Source: Paludibacteraceae bacterium
GTDB lineage: Bacteria; Bacteroidota; Bacteroidia; Bacteroidales; Paludibacteraceae
Length of the DNA stretch: 64,000 nt
Direction of reading: 5' to 3'
Assembly (NCBI GenBank): GCA_017527905.1
Contig: JAFXPK010000001.1
Span: 1 to 64,000, forward strand
How positions within the stretch are numbered: the stretch's first letter is position 1; every line of letters begins with the position of its first letter. This document shows, piece after piece, positions 51,141-58,929 of this stretch. The notes beneath the pieces were generated by a model. That model did not search any database and was not told where the DNA came from. It worked only from the letters and a program-made list of their open reading frames with translations. The position numbers were made by a program, and so were the translations under genes.

Positions 51141-53015
51141 TTATTTCAAGATGACTTGTTTGATGACAGAGGTGTTGCTCATGGTGACACGTACGAAGTA
51201 TATGCCTTGAGCGTTTCCGCTGAGGTCGATCTCAGCTTTGCTGCCGTCGAAACGGTTCGTGTAGATGATCTTTCCGCTGACATCCGTGATGGACACGAGC
51301 TTCTCGCCCTCTTCGTTTCCGAATAGGATGTTGAAGATTCCATCGGTTGGGTTAGGGTAAAGAGCAATCGTTTCTGCCTCTTCAACTTCAGTCTCTATGA
51401 AATATACCATTGGCTGCCTAACCACTTCCTCGATAGCATCCTCTGTTTCGTAGATTTCGCCGGAACGAACCGAAGAACAGTGGTTTATTGAAGCGTACAG
51501 TTTCCTCGAACCTGATCCCTTCGTGTACTTGAAGCCTTTCTTCAAATAAATCTTGTTCTTGGAATTGTAATTAACTGTGGATGTATTGATTACTTGCTTT
51601 GAATTCAATATCCATCCGGAGGTGTAACTCTTTGTCGTGTTCGAAAGCGAATTTGTCAAATCAAGTTGCTCCGGCAAAGAGTAGTCGCATCCATAGCTCT
51701 CTCCCAAGAATTCGTATTGACCCAATTTACCGACTTTCTGCGTCATGTAATTGGCGATGTCGTGATAATCGACTGTTGAGCCATATCCGATTCCCCCCAA
51801 GGCCCAATACTGAGGTACCTCATTACGTGTGTCTTTCGCACTCGCATAAATAAATGCCTCTTCCATGGAAACCATTCCGTCTTTGTTTGTGTCGGCATTA
51901 ACAGTCTGGTTGGTGGCGATATTATAGCCGGCTACGGCGCATGACCAATGATAACTAAATTCATTCAATAGGTAGTCAAAATCTTCGGAAGCCCAGGACT
52001 CTTCTGTTTTTCTCGCAGCGGTGGCGATGGAAACTTTTAATCCTTTGTCCGACAATTCCTTGATGAATACGCCGCTAAAGCACTGTTCCATCATGATGCT
52101 GATAGTACCTTTGATGCCGGTCAGCATACTCACGAGGTTAGATGGGTACAAGGCTCCACCATTCCACAACTCAAGATATCCCGAACTTGAACCATGATCG
52201 GTTGTGAAGATGAATAACTCGTCATCGGCAGTTATGATATTCTTTAAATTTGAGAAACAACTGTTGATGTCATTTAAAAGCGCTGGCCCGTTTATGTCAG
52301 GTGTCCCATTACCGTCCAAATCCACAGGTGACGAAATTGTTCCGTAGATGTCAAGGCTAGGGTCGGTTCCGTCGGCAATGTATGCGTAAATGTTTGATGG
52401 AGAATACTTGTAGAGCCTGGTCAATATCTGATACATCAACGAACAATCATTCCAATATCTAGGGTGATTTGCGCCCGGTCTGATTCCTCCACTGATGATC
52501 ACTGCATATTTTTTCCCTGTTCCTTTGATCTCTTTTGAAGCGAAATTGGTGAAGAGATCTGTGCGGATGAGATCGTTTGATCTGAACAAACTGCTAGTTG
52601 CGTTAGTCGCATTGCTGTTTTTGGCGCCATTGGTTGACGTGGAGTTCCTTTTTTTCAGCACGCTTTTACATTTTGTCCAGCTCTCTATGTCTTTTGGAAA
52701 TATGTATGCGGACTTAACCGTAACGGTTCCACTTGATTGAGACACGAAAATATAGCGGCAATCGTGGTCCCAGTTTGCATGTGGTTTGTCATCCAAGAAG
52801 AACACCCAGCATTTTGAGCTTAATTTCATCACGTCACCGTTAGCCAATGTGACGGAATTCACAGCATTCGCATATCTATATATCTCATATTCGCTAGGCA
52901 AAGAGCTTGACACTTTGTTCAGCGCTTTGGTTTCTGCGGTAGAAATGTCGACTGCCGCATTGGCATTCAAACAAACCGCCAGCGAAAATAAGATTAAGTA
53001 TAATAATCTTTTCAT
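51141..53015 (-). CDS. Legumain-like cysteine peptidase (C13, clan CD) with T9SS type A sorting domain, cassette A
   Basis: A 624-aa close paralogue of the peptidase at 46946-48799, seven residues longer in the linker near residue 135. It has a signal peptide (NANA), the catalytic region with FIFTTDHGSSSG (His274) and IMMEQCFSGVF (Cys312), the EF-hand-like loop DTNKDGMVSMEE, and a type A T9SS sorting domain at the end (LYPNPTDGIFNI, ITDVSGKIIYTN, NAQGIYFVRV). Most substitutions avoid these parts. Export through T9SS and attachment at the surface are expected; the substrate is unknown. It lies 12 bp after fibre-like paralogue 5. Confidence 0.9.
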   Translation of the reverse strand: MKRLLYLILFSLAVCLNANAAVDISTAETKALNKVSSSLPSEYEIYRYANAVNSVTLANGDVMKLSSKCWVFFLDDKPHANWDHDCRYIFVSQSSGTVTVKSAYIFPKDIESWTKCKSVLKKRNSTSTNGAKNSNATNATSSLFRSNDLIRTDLFTNFASKEIKGTGKKYAVIISGGIRPGANHPRYWNDCSLMYQILTRLYKYSPSNIYAYIADGTDPSLDIYGTISSPVDLDGNGTPDINGPALLNDINSCFSNLKNIITADDELFIFTTDHGSSSGYLELWNGGALYPSNLVSMLTGIKGTISIMMEQCFSGVFIKELSDKGLKVSIATAARKTEESWASEDFDYLLNEFSYHWSCAVAGYNIATNQTVNADTNKDGMVSMEEAFIYASAKDTRNEVPQYWALGGIGYGSTVDYHDIANYMTQKVGKLGQYEFLGESYGCDYSLPEQLDLTNSLSNTTKSYTSGWILNSKQVINTSTVNYNSKNKIYLKKGFKYTKGSGSRKLYASINHCSSVRSGEIYETEDAIEEVVRQPMVYFIETEVEEAETIALYPNPTDGIFNILFGNEEGEKLVSITDVSGKIIYTNRFDGSKAEIDLSGNAQGIYFVRVTMSNTSVIKQVILK

Positions 53016-53027
53016 TTTCTTCTGTTT

Positions 53028-53927
53028 TTATTTTTCCAACATTTCTACTCTATTCTTTAACGCTTTGTTCTCCTTCTCCAATTCGATCATGTGGAGGGTG
53101 AGTTCCTCTACCTTCTCAAGGAGCAGGTTGCTCATCTGTGATACGCTCATACCGTTCTCAGAGATCTCGCTTGCGGATGGTACGCCTGGCAAGTGCTTGT
53201 TTTCCTTCACGTAGTTTTCCACCTCGCTGAGCGAACGCAGGTTGTAACCCTCTTCGAACACGTAGTCGGCTGCATTGTTCAACTCCACGTTGATGTCTTG
53301 TGCCTTGATTTGGGTGGCCTTCAACACGTCAGCTACCTCCAACTCGTTTTGACACTTGATCTTGCCGGCAACGTCAAGGTTGGTCATCATGTTGATGCCG
53401 GATTTTTTCATCGTCATTATGTTGATGTTGGTTGATTCTACGTTGAAAGAATATTTCATCGCAGAGAATGACAGGTCCGCATAGTTGTTTTTCCCAGACG
53501 ATGAGATTCTCATACCCTCTGTGACGCTATTATCCTTCGAGAAGTAAAGGTTGACTTTGTTCGCCTCGTCTGTCGCATACACTCTCAACATTTTATAGAA
53601 TTTATTGTCTGTTCCCTTACAGGTGAGGTTCCCGTTCAATGTGGTGGTGCCGGAAACCGTAAGGCTGCTATTTACTTTTGCGGTTGAATTTATGGTTACC
53701 GCTCCGTTCATGTAAGTTGTTCCATTGTGGTAGCTTGGACCCTTCACGTACAATTTGTAATTGGCAGTGCTTGAAGTTGGGGTGATTCCAATCGCCACAT
53801 TGCTGGTGTTCCCTGTTAATGGATAGCTGTATAGTCCATAACTATTTGATTTCCATGATTGTGCGTTCACTGCGCATACTGACAATGCAACACCGACGGT
53901 TGCAGCAAAAATCTTTTTCATTTCCAT
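53028..53927 (-). CDS. Secreted fibre-like protein with HLPGVPSA module, cassette A (paralogue 5)
   Basis: A 299-aa secreted protein (signal MEMKKIFAATVGVALSVCAVNAQ). It shares the N-terminal YGLYSYPLTGNTSNVAIGI and ANYKLYVKG with paralogue 3. A middle of short beta repeats follows (AVTINSTAKVNSSLTVSG, TTLNGNLTCKG), then the C-terminal module (DINVELNNAADYVFEEGYNL, KENKHLPGVPSA, LLLEKVEELTLHMI). It is followed after 12 bp by the 624-aa peptidase gene, exactly as in cassette B. A trimeric coiled-coil fibre is inferred from the end of the protein; no enzyme motif is seen. Confidence 0.85.
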   Translation of the reverse strand: MEMKKIFAATVGVALSVCAVNAQSWKSNSYGLYSYPLTGNTSNVAIGITPTSSTANYKLYVKGPSYHNGTTYMNGAVTINSTAKVNSSLTVSGTTTLNGNLTCKGTDNKFYKMLRVYATDEANKVNLYFSKDNSVTEGMRISSSGKNNYADLSFSAMKYSFNVESTNINIMTMKKSGINMMTNLDVAGKIKCQNELEVADVLKATQIKAQDINVELNNAADYVFEEGYNLRSLSEVENYVKENKHLPGVPSASEISENGMSVSQMSNLLLEKVEELTLHMIELEKENKALKNRVEMLEK

Positions 53928-54058
53928 ACTTTTTTTGTTAAAAACGTTAATTAAATAATAAAAAATAAAAGGGGATAAGGTTTACGTTGCTCTATTGTTT
54001 GCTCATGCTTACTGATAGTGTCTACTTAATACCCCGTGCACTTGGCCTTATGCATTTA

Positions 54059-54066
54059 CAAAGATA
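54059..54066 (-). promoter_or_regulatory. -7 box TATCTTTG of cassette A
   Basis: Full consensus match on the minus strand; the leader to the start at 53927 would be about 125 nt. Confidence 0.5.
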
Positions 54067-54076
54067 TTTTTGATGA

Positions 54077-54110
54077 ACGAATTGTGTTGTGGGAAAAATC
54101 TACAATTCGT
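54077..54110. repeat. Inverted repeat upstream of cassette A
   Basis: ACGAATTGT (54077-54085) and ACAATTCGT (54102-54110) form a 9-bp inverted repeat around TGTGGGAAAAATCT, which partly resembles the direct repeats at 50713-50757. A possible operator just upstream of the -7 box. Confidence 0.5.
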
Positions 54111-54284
54111 TTTTTTTCGTTGCTTTTCGTTCCACATTTTCCTTCGTATTGTATATTTCTTGCTTATTTCTGTTGCTTTTACGTTTTGATGTATATTTTG
54201 TTGTGATTTAATAAATTAACATTTATAAACATGTGATATATGTATAATCAACGTCGTGTTATTTTGCTTGATATTGGGTTGTTT

Positions 54285-54305
54285 GAAAATGCAAAAACTG
54301 TGCCA
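54285..54305. repeat. 21-bp element shared with 50904-50924, copy 2
   Basis: Differs from copy 1 at one position (G for A). It lies about 360 bp upstream of paralogue 5. Confidence 0.65.
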
Positions 54306-54408
54306 ATCTGCAGAAACATTATGCTGTCCACATGTTTTCTTAATAAAAGTTAACATTTTCGACAAATTGGAAATGCGGCGTCCTTTTTCTATGGCGTTTC
54401 GGGGTGAA

Positions 54409-56223
54409 TTATTTGTTGTCGATGATGCTCATTTCACAGGTTTTGCAGTTGAATGAAAGGCGGTATTCCTTCCCGTTGTTGGCGGTTAGGATGAGTGGTT
54501 CCTGGATGTTATTGGCTGCTTTGTCTTGCTTTTTGCAGTAGCCTAAGGTGTAGCGCAGGCAGTGTTTGCAGGTCATGACGGGCACGTTACGGGGCGGATC
54601 CTTTTCGAAGGATGGCGCGATTTTCTCTACACCGTGCTGTAAGTAGAAGTTCCGTGCCGATTCATTGTGCACGTTTCCGGTGTAGTCCAACTCTTTTAGG
54701 GGGAAGGCATGGGTCGTTTTAGGGAAATATAGTTGGCTTTTTCCCCTGCCCGATTCTCTTTCCGTCGCCAATTGTTGTAGCAGGTCTCTCCTCCACGGAG
54801 TGAGTTTCCCTGCGGGGATGAAGTATATGCCGCAGTTCAGTTCCACCTCTGAGACACGGAAGATGGTGTTGCCGCTTTTCTCGAAGATGTTGCGGATGTT
54901 GTCTCTTTGTCGCTCCTCGTTTTCGCAAGGGATTTTCTCCGTGTCGAGGGATAAGGTGGCGGATATCCCGTCTTCGTCCCTGGCGGTGGCGCTGAAGCCT
55001 TTTTCTGTCTCGTTGATGGTGATCCTCACCTCAATTTTCCTCTCTGCGGATTCTTTGGAGAGAATCCTTTCGAAGGCTTGGTCGAAGTTGCGGTAGAGGA
55101 TGGTGCGAGGAGGTAGAATCGTTTTTTCGGCGGGTATGATGACATTCCCTGTGGCCATGTTGGCTCTGAACCCGTGGAATTCCCCGTTGGGGTCGATGAA
55201 GCAGAATCCGTCTCCATTGGAGAGCGCCTTGTTTGTCCGCACGATGATCTTCCCGTTTTGCGAGTAGGCGGTGCCGATCTCCTCTCCGACGGATTTAGGT
55301 GTGTCGGGTTGGATGATGTCCCTGTGTCTTCCGTGGAGGAAGTAGTCTGTCGACCCTCTGTGGAAGCTTTTGTCCGTGTTGGGGGTGAAGGTGTAGGTGC
55401 AGTGCCCTGAGCTGGCGGAGGCATATGTTTGTCCGTCTAGTATTTTGTCCAATGTTTGGCGGTAGTAGGCGGTCACGTTTTTCACGTAGGGGATATCTTT
55501 CAGCCTTCCTTCTATTTTCAGGGAGCTGATGCCGGCGTCCAGCAACTCTTTCAGGTGGTCGGATAGGTTGAGGTCCTTCAGGGAGAGCAGGTGCTTCTCC
55601 TTGGCGAGGACGTGTCCGGAGGCATCGGTCAGCGTGTAGGGAAGCCTGCAGAATTGGGCGCAGTTGCCTCGGTTGGCGCTTCTCCCGCATCCGTTTTGGC
55701 TCATGTAGCATACTCCGCTGTAGCTTACGCAGAGGGCTCCGTGCACGAAACCCTCTAGTTTGACGTTCGTTTCCCCCTTGATCTGCCGTATTTGATCGAG
55801 GGATAGTTCCCTAGCCAGCACCACTTGTTCGAATCCTGCCTCTTCCAGGAATTTCACCTTTTCGGGGGTGCGGTTGTCCATTTGTGTGCTGGCGTGGAGT
55901 GGAATAGGGGGCAGATTCAGTTGGGTGATACCCATGTCTTGGACGATGAGCGCATCGGTGCCCGCTTCGTATAGTTGCCGGATAATCTGCTCCACTTGCT
56001 CCAACTCTCTGTCTGTTAGGATTGTGTTGAGCGCCACGTAGACTTTGGCGTAGTATTGGTGGGCGAATCGGGCGAGGTGTTCGATCTCTTCGATGCTGTT
56101 GCCGGCCGCTGCTCTTGCGCTAAATTGTGGTGCGCCGATGTAGACAGCGTCCGCTCCGTGTTTCACGGCCTCGATGCCGTGATCCGCTGTTCTTGCCGGT
56201 GCGAGCAGTTCGATTCTCCGCAT
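54409..56223 (-). CDS. U32 family peptidase-like protein (YegQ/TrhP group)
   Basis: A 604-aa protein starting at the ATG at 56223 (MRRIELLAPARTADHGIEAV). It has the U32 barrel motifs HGADAVYIGAPQFSARA and LEGFVHGALCVSYSGVCYMS, with Cys in GRSANRGNCAQFCRLPY, typical Fe-S-type cysteines of the group, and SSLKIEGRLKDIPYV. A C-terminal domain with CKHCLRYTLGYC completes it. Named peptidases, several members (TrhP) act with prephenate in tRNA uridine hydroxylation; that role is likely here but not proven. It overlaps metA by one base (TGATG). Confidence 0.9.
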   Translation of the reverse strand: MRRIELLAPARTADHGIEAVKHGADAVYIGAPQFSARAAAGNSIEEIEHLARFAHQYYAKVYVALNTILTDRELEQVEQIIRQLYEAGTDALIVQDMGITQLNLPPIPLHASTQMDNRTPEKVKFLEEAGFEQVVLARELSLDQIRQIKGETNVKLEGFVHGALCVSYSGVCYMSQNGCGRSANRGNCAQFCRLPYTLTDASGHVLAKEKHLLSLKDLNLSDHLKELLDAGISSLKIEGRLKDIPYVKNVTAYYRQTLDKILDGQTYASASSGHCTYTFTPNTDKSFHRGSTDYFLHGRHRDIIQPDTPKSVGEEIGTAYSQNGKIIVRTNKALSNGDGFCFIDPNGEFHGFRANMATGNVIIPAEKTILPPRTILYRNFDQAFERILSKESAERKIEVRITINETEKGFSATARDEDGISATLSLDTEKIPCENEERQRDNIRNIFEKSGNTIFRVSEVELNCGIYFIPAGKLTPWRRDLLQQLATERESGRGKSQLYFPKTTHAFPLKELDYTGNVHNESARNFYLQHGVEKIAPSFEKDPPRNVPVMTCKHCLRYTLGYCKKQDKAANNIQEPLILTANNGKEYRLSFNCKTCEMSIIDNK

Positions 56224-57140
56224 CACCGTATTCTGCTGATGTTATAAGGTGTTTTTTGGTAGACGAAGTAATTCAGCCAGTTGGTGAATAGCAGGTTGCC
56301 GTGGCTTCTCCAGCGGACGACAGGTTTCTTCTCCGGATTGTTGTCCTCGAAGTAGTTCCGTGGAATATCTATTTCAAGCCCCTTGTCCTTGTCCCGGAAG
56401 TATTCATCACGCAGGGTGTTCGGCGCATATTCGGAGTGTCCGGTGACGAAGAACTCGCGGCCGTTCCTTCCCTGTACGATGTATACGCCCGCCTCGTCGG
56501 ACTCCGAAAGGATTTTAAGTCCGGAGACCTTTTCGATGTCGGCTCTCCTAACTTCCGAGTGCCGGCTGTGCGGCGCAAAGAAAACATCGTCGAATCCCCT
56601 GAATATCGGGTTCTTCGGATCGAGTATCTTGTGCTCGAAGATGCCGAATTTTTTTCTCTCCAAAGGATATTTGGGTATGCCGTAATAGTGGTATAGACCG
56701 GCTTGCGCGGCCCAGCATATGAAGAGGGTGGAGGTGACATGCGTCTTTGCCCAATCGAATATCTCCACGATTTCGTCCCAATAGGTGACGTCTTCGAAGT
56801 CGAGGTTCTCGACGGGTGCTCCTGTGATGATCATACCATCGTATCTTTGCTTCTTTATGCTCTCGAAGTCTTTGTAGAAGGTCAGCATGTGCTCCACTGG
56901 CGTGTTTTTGGAGGTGTGGCTTTTGACCTTCATGAGATCTAACTCGATTTGTAGAGGTGTGTTGGAGAGGAGCCTGATGAGATCCGTTTCTGTCGTTATT
57001 TTTAGCGGCATCAGGTTGAGGACGATGATTTTCAGAGGCCGGATGTCTTGCGTGGATGCAGACTCCGAGTCCTTCACGAAGATGTTCTCTTTCTTCAGCG
57101 CTTCAACTGCAGGCAAGTTTGATGGTATATTTAATGGCAT
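56223..57140 (-). CDS. metA: Homoserine O-acetyltransferase (MetA type)
   Basis: A 305-aa enzyme of methionine synthesis that acylates the hydroxyl of homoserine. The catalytic Cys142 is in LFICWAAQAG; the conserved His and Glu are in TGHSEYAPNTL. Position 111 (TGAPVEN) is Glu. From memory, Glu111 in this family favours acetyl-CoA and Gly111 succinyl-CoA, so this should be the acetyl-transferring form. Full length and well conserved. The stop overlaps the start of the U32 gene (TGATG), implying coupled translation. Confidence 0.95.
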   Translation of the reverse strand: MPLNIPSNLPAVEALKKENIFVKDSESASTQDIRPLKIIVLNLMPLKITTETDLIRLLSNTPLQIELDLMKVKSHTSKNTPVEHMLTFYKDFESIKKQRYDGMIITGAPVENLDFEDVTYWDEIVEIFDWAKTHVTSTLFICWAAQAGLYHYYGIPKYPLERKKFGIFEHKILDPKNPIFRGFDDVFFAPHSRHSEVRRADIEKVSGLKILSESDEAGVYIVQGRNGREFFVTGHSEYAPNTLRDEYFRDKDKGLEIDIPRNYFEDNNPEKKPVVRWRSHGNLLFTNWLNYFVYQKTPYNISRIR

Positions 57141-57169
57141 GTTCTCCTCCTCTTTTTCCTTTTCAAGTG

Positions 57170-57177
57170 CAAAGATA
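57170..57177 (-). promoter_or_regulatory. -7 box TATCTTTG of metA
   Basis: Full consensus on the minus strand, 30 nt before the ATG at 57140. Serves metA and the coupled U32 gene. Confidence 0.55.
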
Positions 57178-57332
57178 TATAATATTTGGAATGTTTATTG
57201 CAGGAAAAAGGAGTAATCGATTCTGTTTTTTCTGCAATTTAACAAAAATTTGTTCTCTTTCGGGTAGGGTGGCTGTGAGTCCGGAAGAGAAGCTTGTCGG
57301 CGGATGCGATGGAGTGTGTGCCGTGGGGAGGG

Positions 57333-58406
57333 TTAGTGCTTGCTCGCCCCTTTGTTCATTAGTTCACGGAATATCTCGTTGTACCGGTTCAGGTGTTTCT
57401 CGTAGGAGAAGGATTCCGCGTAGGCCTTGTTGTCTATGGCCATGGAAGGTGTCGCATTGAATTGTTCGATAGCGGTCCGAATCCTCTCCGCCATGTGTTC
57501 AGGCTCGAAGTTCTCCCAGAAAAACACGTGGTTCGCACCGATTTCCTTCAGGGAAGTCTTGTCGGAAGAGATGACCGGCTTCCCGAAGAACATGGCTTCG
57601 ATGATCGGTAGTCCAAAGCCTTCGAATAGGGAAGGGAAAACGAACGCCTCGCAATGGTTGTAGAGCCAAACCTTCTCTGTATGGAGGATTTCGCCCAAGA
57701 GGAAAACATTGGTGATGCCTTCGTCCTGGATGCGTTTCTGTATCATCTTCGCATAATCCGTGCTGTTTTTGCCGGCGATGAAAAGGTTATATTCCGGCAT
57801 AAGCTTCATTGCGTCCAAAAGCGTGTGGAAGTTCTTCTTAGGCAATATTTGACCTATGGTGAAGAGAAATTTCTTATTGTCGGCGACTGGCAAGTTCGGC
57901 TGTTTCTCCGACTCGGGCGACAAGAATTCGACGCCGTTATAGATCACCTCGATGGGGTGGCCGATTTGAAAATTCGTCTCCACGTCGTTTTTCGCGAAGT
58001 TGGAGATGCATGTGATTCTGTCGGCGCGTTTGATTTTGCTGGTGAGCTTGCGGATATACTTTTCTTTGACGGCCCCCTTCTTCTCGTATAGGAAGTTGAG
58101 GTCGTGGATGGTCAATATCGTTTGCGTCGATCTCCTGGATGGAGTCTGTCTCGTCAGTTGGTGGATGGAGTGCCATACGTCAAAATGCGGCAATAGGAAG
58201 GGGAAGGAGCGGAATATGGCTCGGTTTACGTGGTAGTGTACATCCGAGCCGAAAGCGTTGACATACTTCTTGGGAACCAGCAGATGGACTTCATAATCGA
58301 AGTCTTTTGCGTGCGCCTGATAGTATTTCGCATAATTATAAGCAACTTGTCCCAACCCGCAGTTGAGATGTTTAAGTATTGATAAGTCTATAAGTACTTT
58401 CCCCAT
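57333..58406 (-). CDS. Glycosyltransferase family 4 (GT-B fold)
   Basis: A 357-aa enzyme with an N-terminal acceptor domain (MGKVLIDLSILKHLNCGLGQ, LTIHDLNFLYEKKGAVK) and a C-terminal nucleotide-sugar domain. The latter contains FLFTIGQILPKKNFHTLLDA and the E-x7-E motif in EGFGLPIIEAMFFGKPV. It probably adds a sugar from a nucleotide donor to a surface glycan or lipid; donor and acceptor cannot be read. No other polysaccharide genes are next to it, so it is an isolated glycosyltransferase. Confidence 0.9.
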   Translation of the reverse strand: MGKVLIDLSILKHLNCGLGQVAYNYAKYYQAHAKDFDYEVHLLVPKKYVNAFGSDVHYHVNRAIFRSFPFLLPHFDVWHSIHQLTRQTPSRRSTQTILTIHDLNFLYEKKGAVKEKYIRKLTSKIKRADRITCISNFAKNDVETNFQIGHPIEVIYNGVEFLSPESEKQPNLPVADNKKFLFTIGQILPKKNFHTLLDAMKLMPEYNLFIAGKNSTDYAKMIQKRIQDEGITNVFLLGEILHTEKVWLYNHCEAFVFPSLFEGFGLPIIEAMFFGKPVISSDKTSLKEIGANHVFFWENFEPEHMAERIRTAIEQFNATPSMAIDNKAYAESFSYEKHLNRYNEIFRELMNKGASKH

Positions 58407-58457
58407 CTATGTCAGAAGTTTGGGTGCAAAGGTAATGATTTTGGCGTTAGGAAGATG

Positions 58458-58835
58458 CTATTTCACCGCAATTACTTCTATTTCAATCAACGCATTTTTA
58501 GGAAGGGATTTCACCTCCACGCAGGATCTGGCGGGCGCATTCTCCGAGAAGTACTCTCCGTAGATTTTGTTCACTGTGCCGAAACTTGCCATGTCGGTGA
58601 TGAATACGGTGGTTTTCACCACGTTGGCGTAGGTGAGTCCGGCAGCTTCCAGAATCTGTCCGATGTTCTTCATCACCTGGGTGGTTTGCTCCTCGATAGA
58701 GGGTCCGACGATATTCCCGGTGGCAGGATTGATTGCGATCTGTCCGGAGGCGTAAAGTGTGTCTCCGACTAATATGGCCTGACTGTAAGGACCGATGGCC
58801 GCAGGCGCGTTGGAAGTGGATATTATTTTCTTCAT
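58458..58835 (-). CDS. ridA: RidA family enamine/imine deaminase
   Basis: A 125-aa protein with all family marks: SNAPAAIGPYSQAI at the start, NPATGNIV, TPA-like region around VVKTTVFITDM, and the Arg of ARSCVEVKSLPKNALIEIEV. RidA removes reactive enamines formed by PLP-dependent enzymes, protecting branched-chain amino acid metabolism. A -7 box lies just upstream. Confidence 0.96.
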   Translation of the reverse strand: MKKIISTSNAPAAIGPYSQAILVGDTLYASGQIAINPATGNIVGPSIEEQTTQVMKNIGQILEAAGLTYANVVKTTVFITDMASFGTVNKIYGEYFSENAPARSCVEVKSLPKNALIEIEVIAVK

Positions 58836-58855
58836 TTTTTAAAATTTTTGTCAGA

Positions 58856-58863
58856 CAAATGTA
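58856..58863 (-). promoter_or_regulatory. -7 box TACATTTG of ridA
   Basis: Minus-strand consensus match 21 nt before the ridA ATG. Confidence 0.5.
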
Positions 58864-58870
58864 ATAATGT

Positions 58871-58904
58871 TTTGGGAAAAATCCATTCGAATGTTGTAAT
58901 TTTG
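58871..58904 (+). promoter_or_regulatory. Promoter TTTG-N22-TAATTTTG of the sigma-54 activator operon
   Basis: TTTG (58871-58874) and TAATTTTG (58897-58904), slightly wide spacing. The box lies 26 nt before the start at 58930. It is back-to-back with the ridA promoter. Confidence 0.5.
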
Positions 58905-58929
58905 TGCTGTTCAGTAAGACGGGGTTATT

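Larger units (their letters stand above)
53928..54408. other. AT-rich upstream region of cassette A
   Basis: It contains a -7 box (54059-54066), a 9-bp inverted repeat (54077-54110) and the 21-bp element (54285-54305). No convincing gene is present. Confidence 0.6.

Noticed and set aside
54256..54456. 66-codon open frame on the plus strand
   Set aside because: It runs into the antisense of the U32 gene and spans the repeated 21-bp element; no sign of a real protein.
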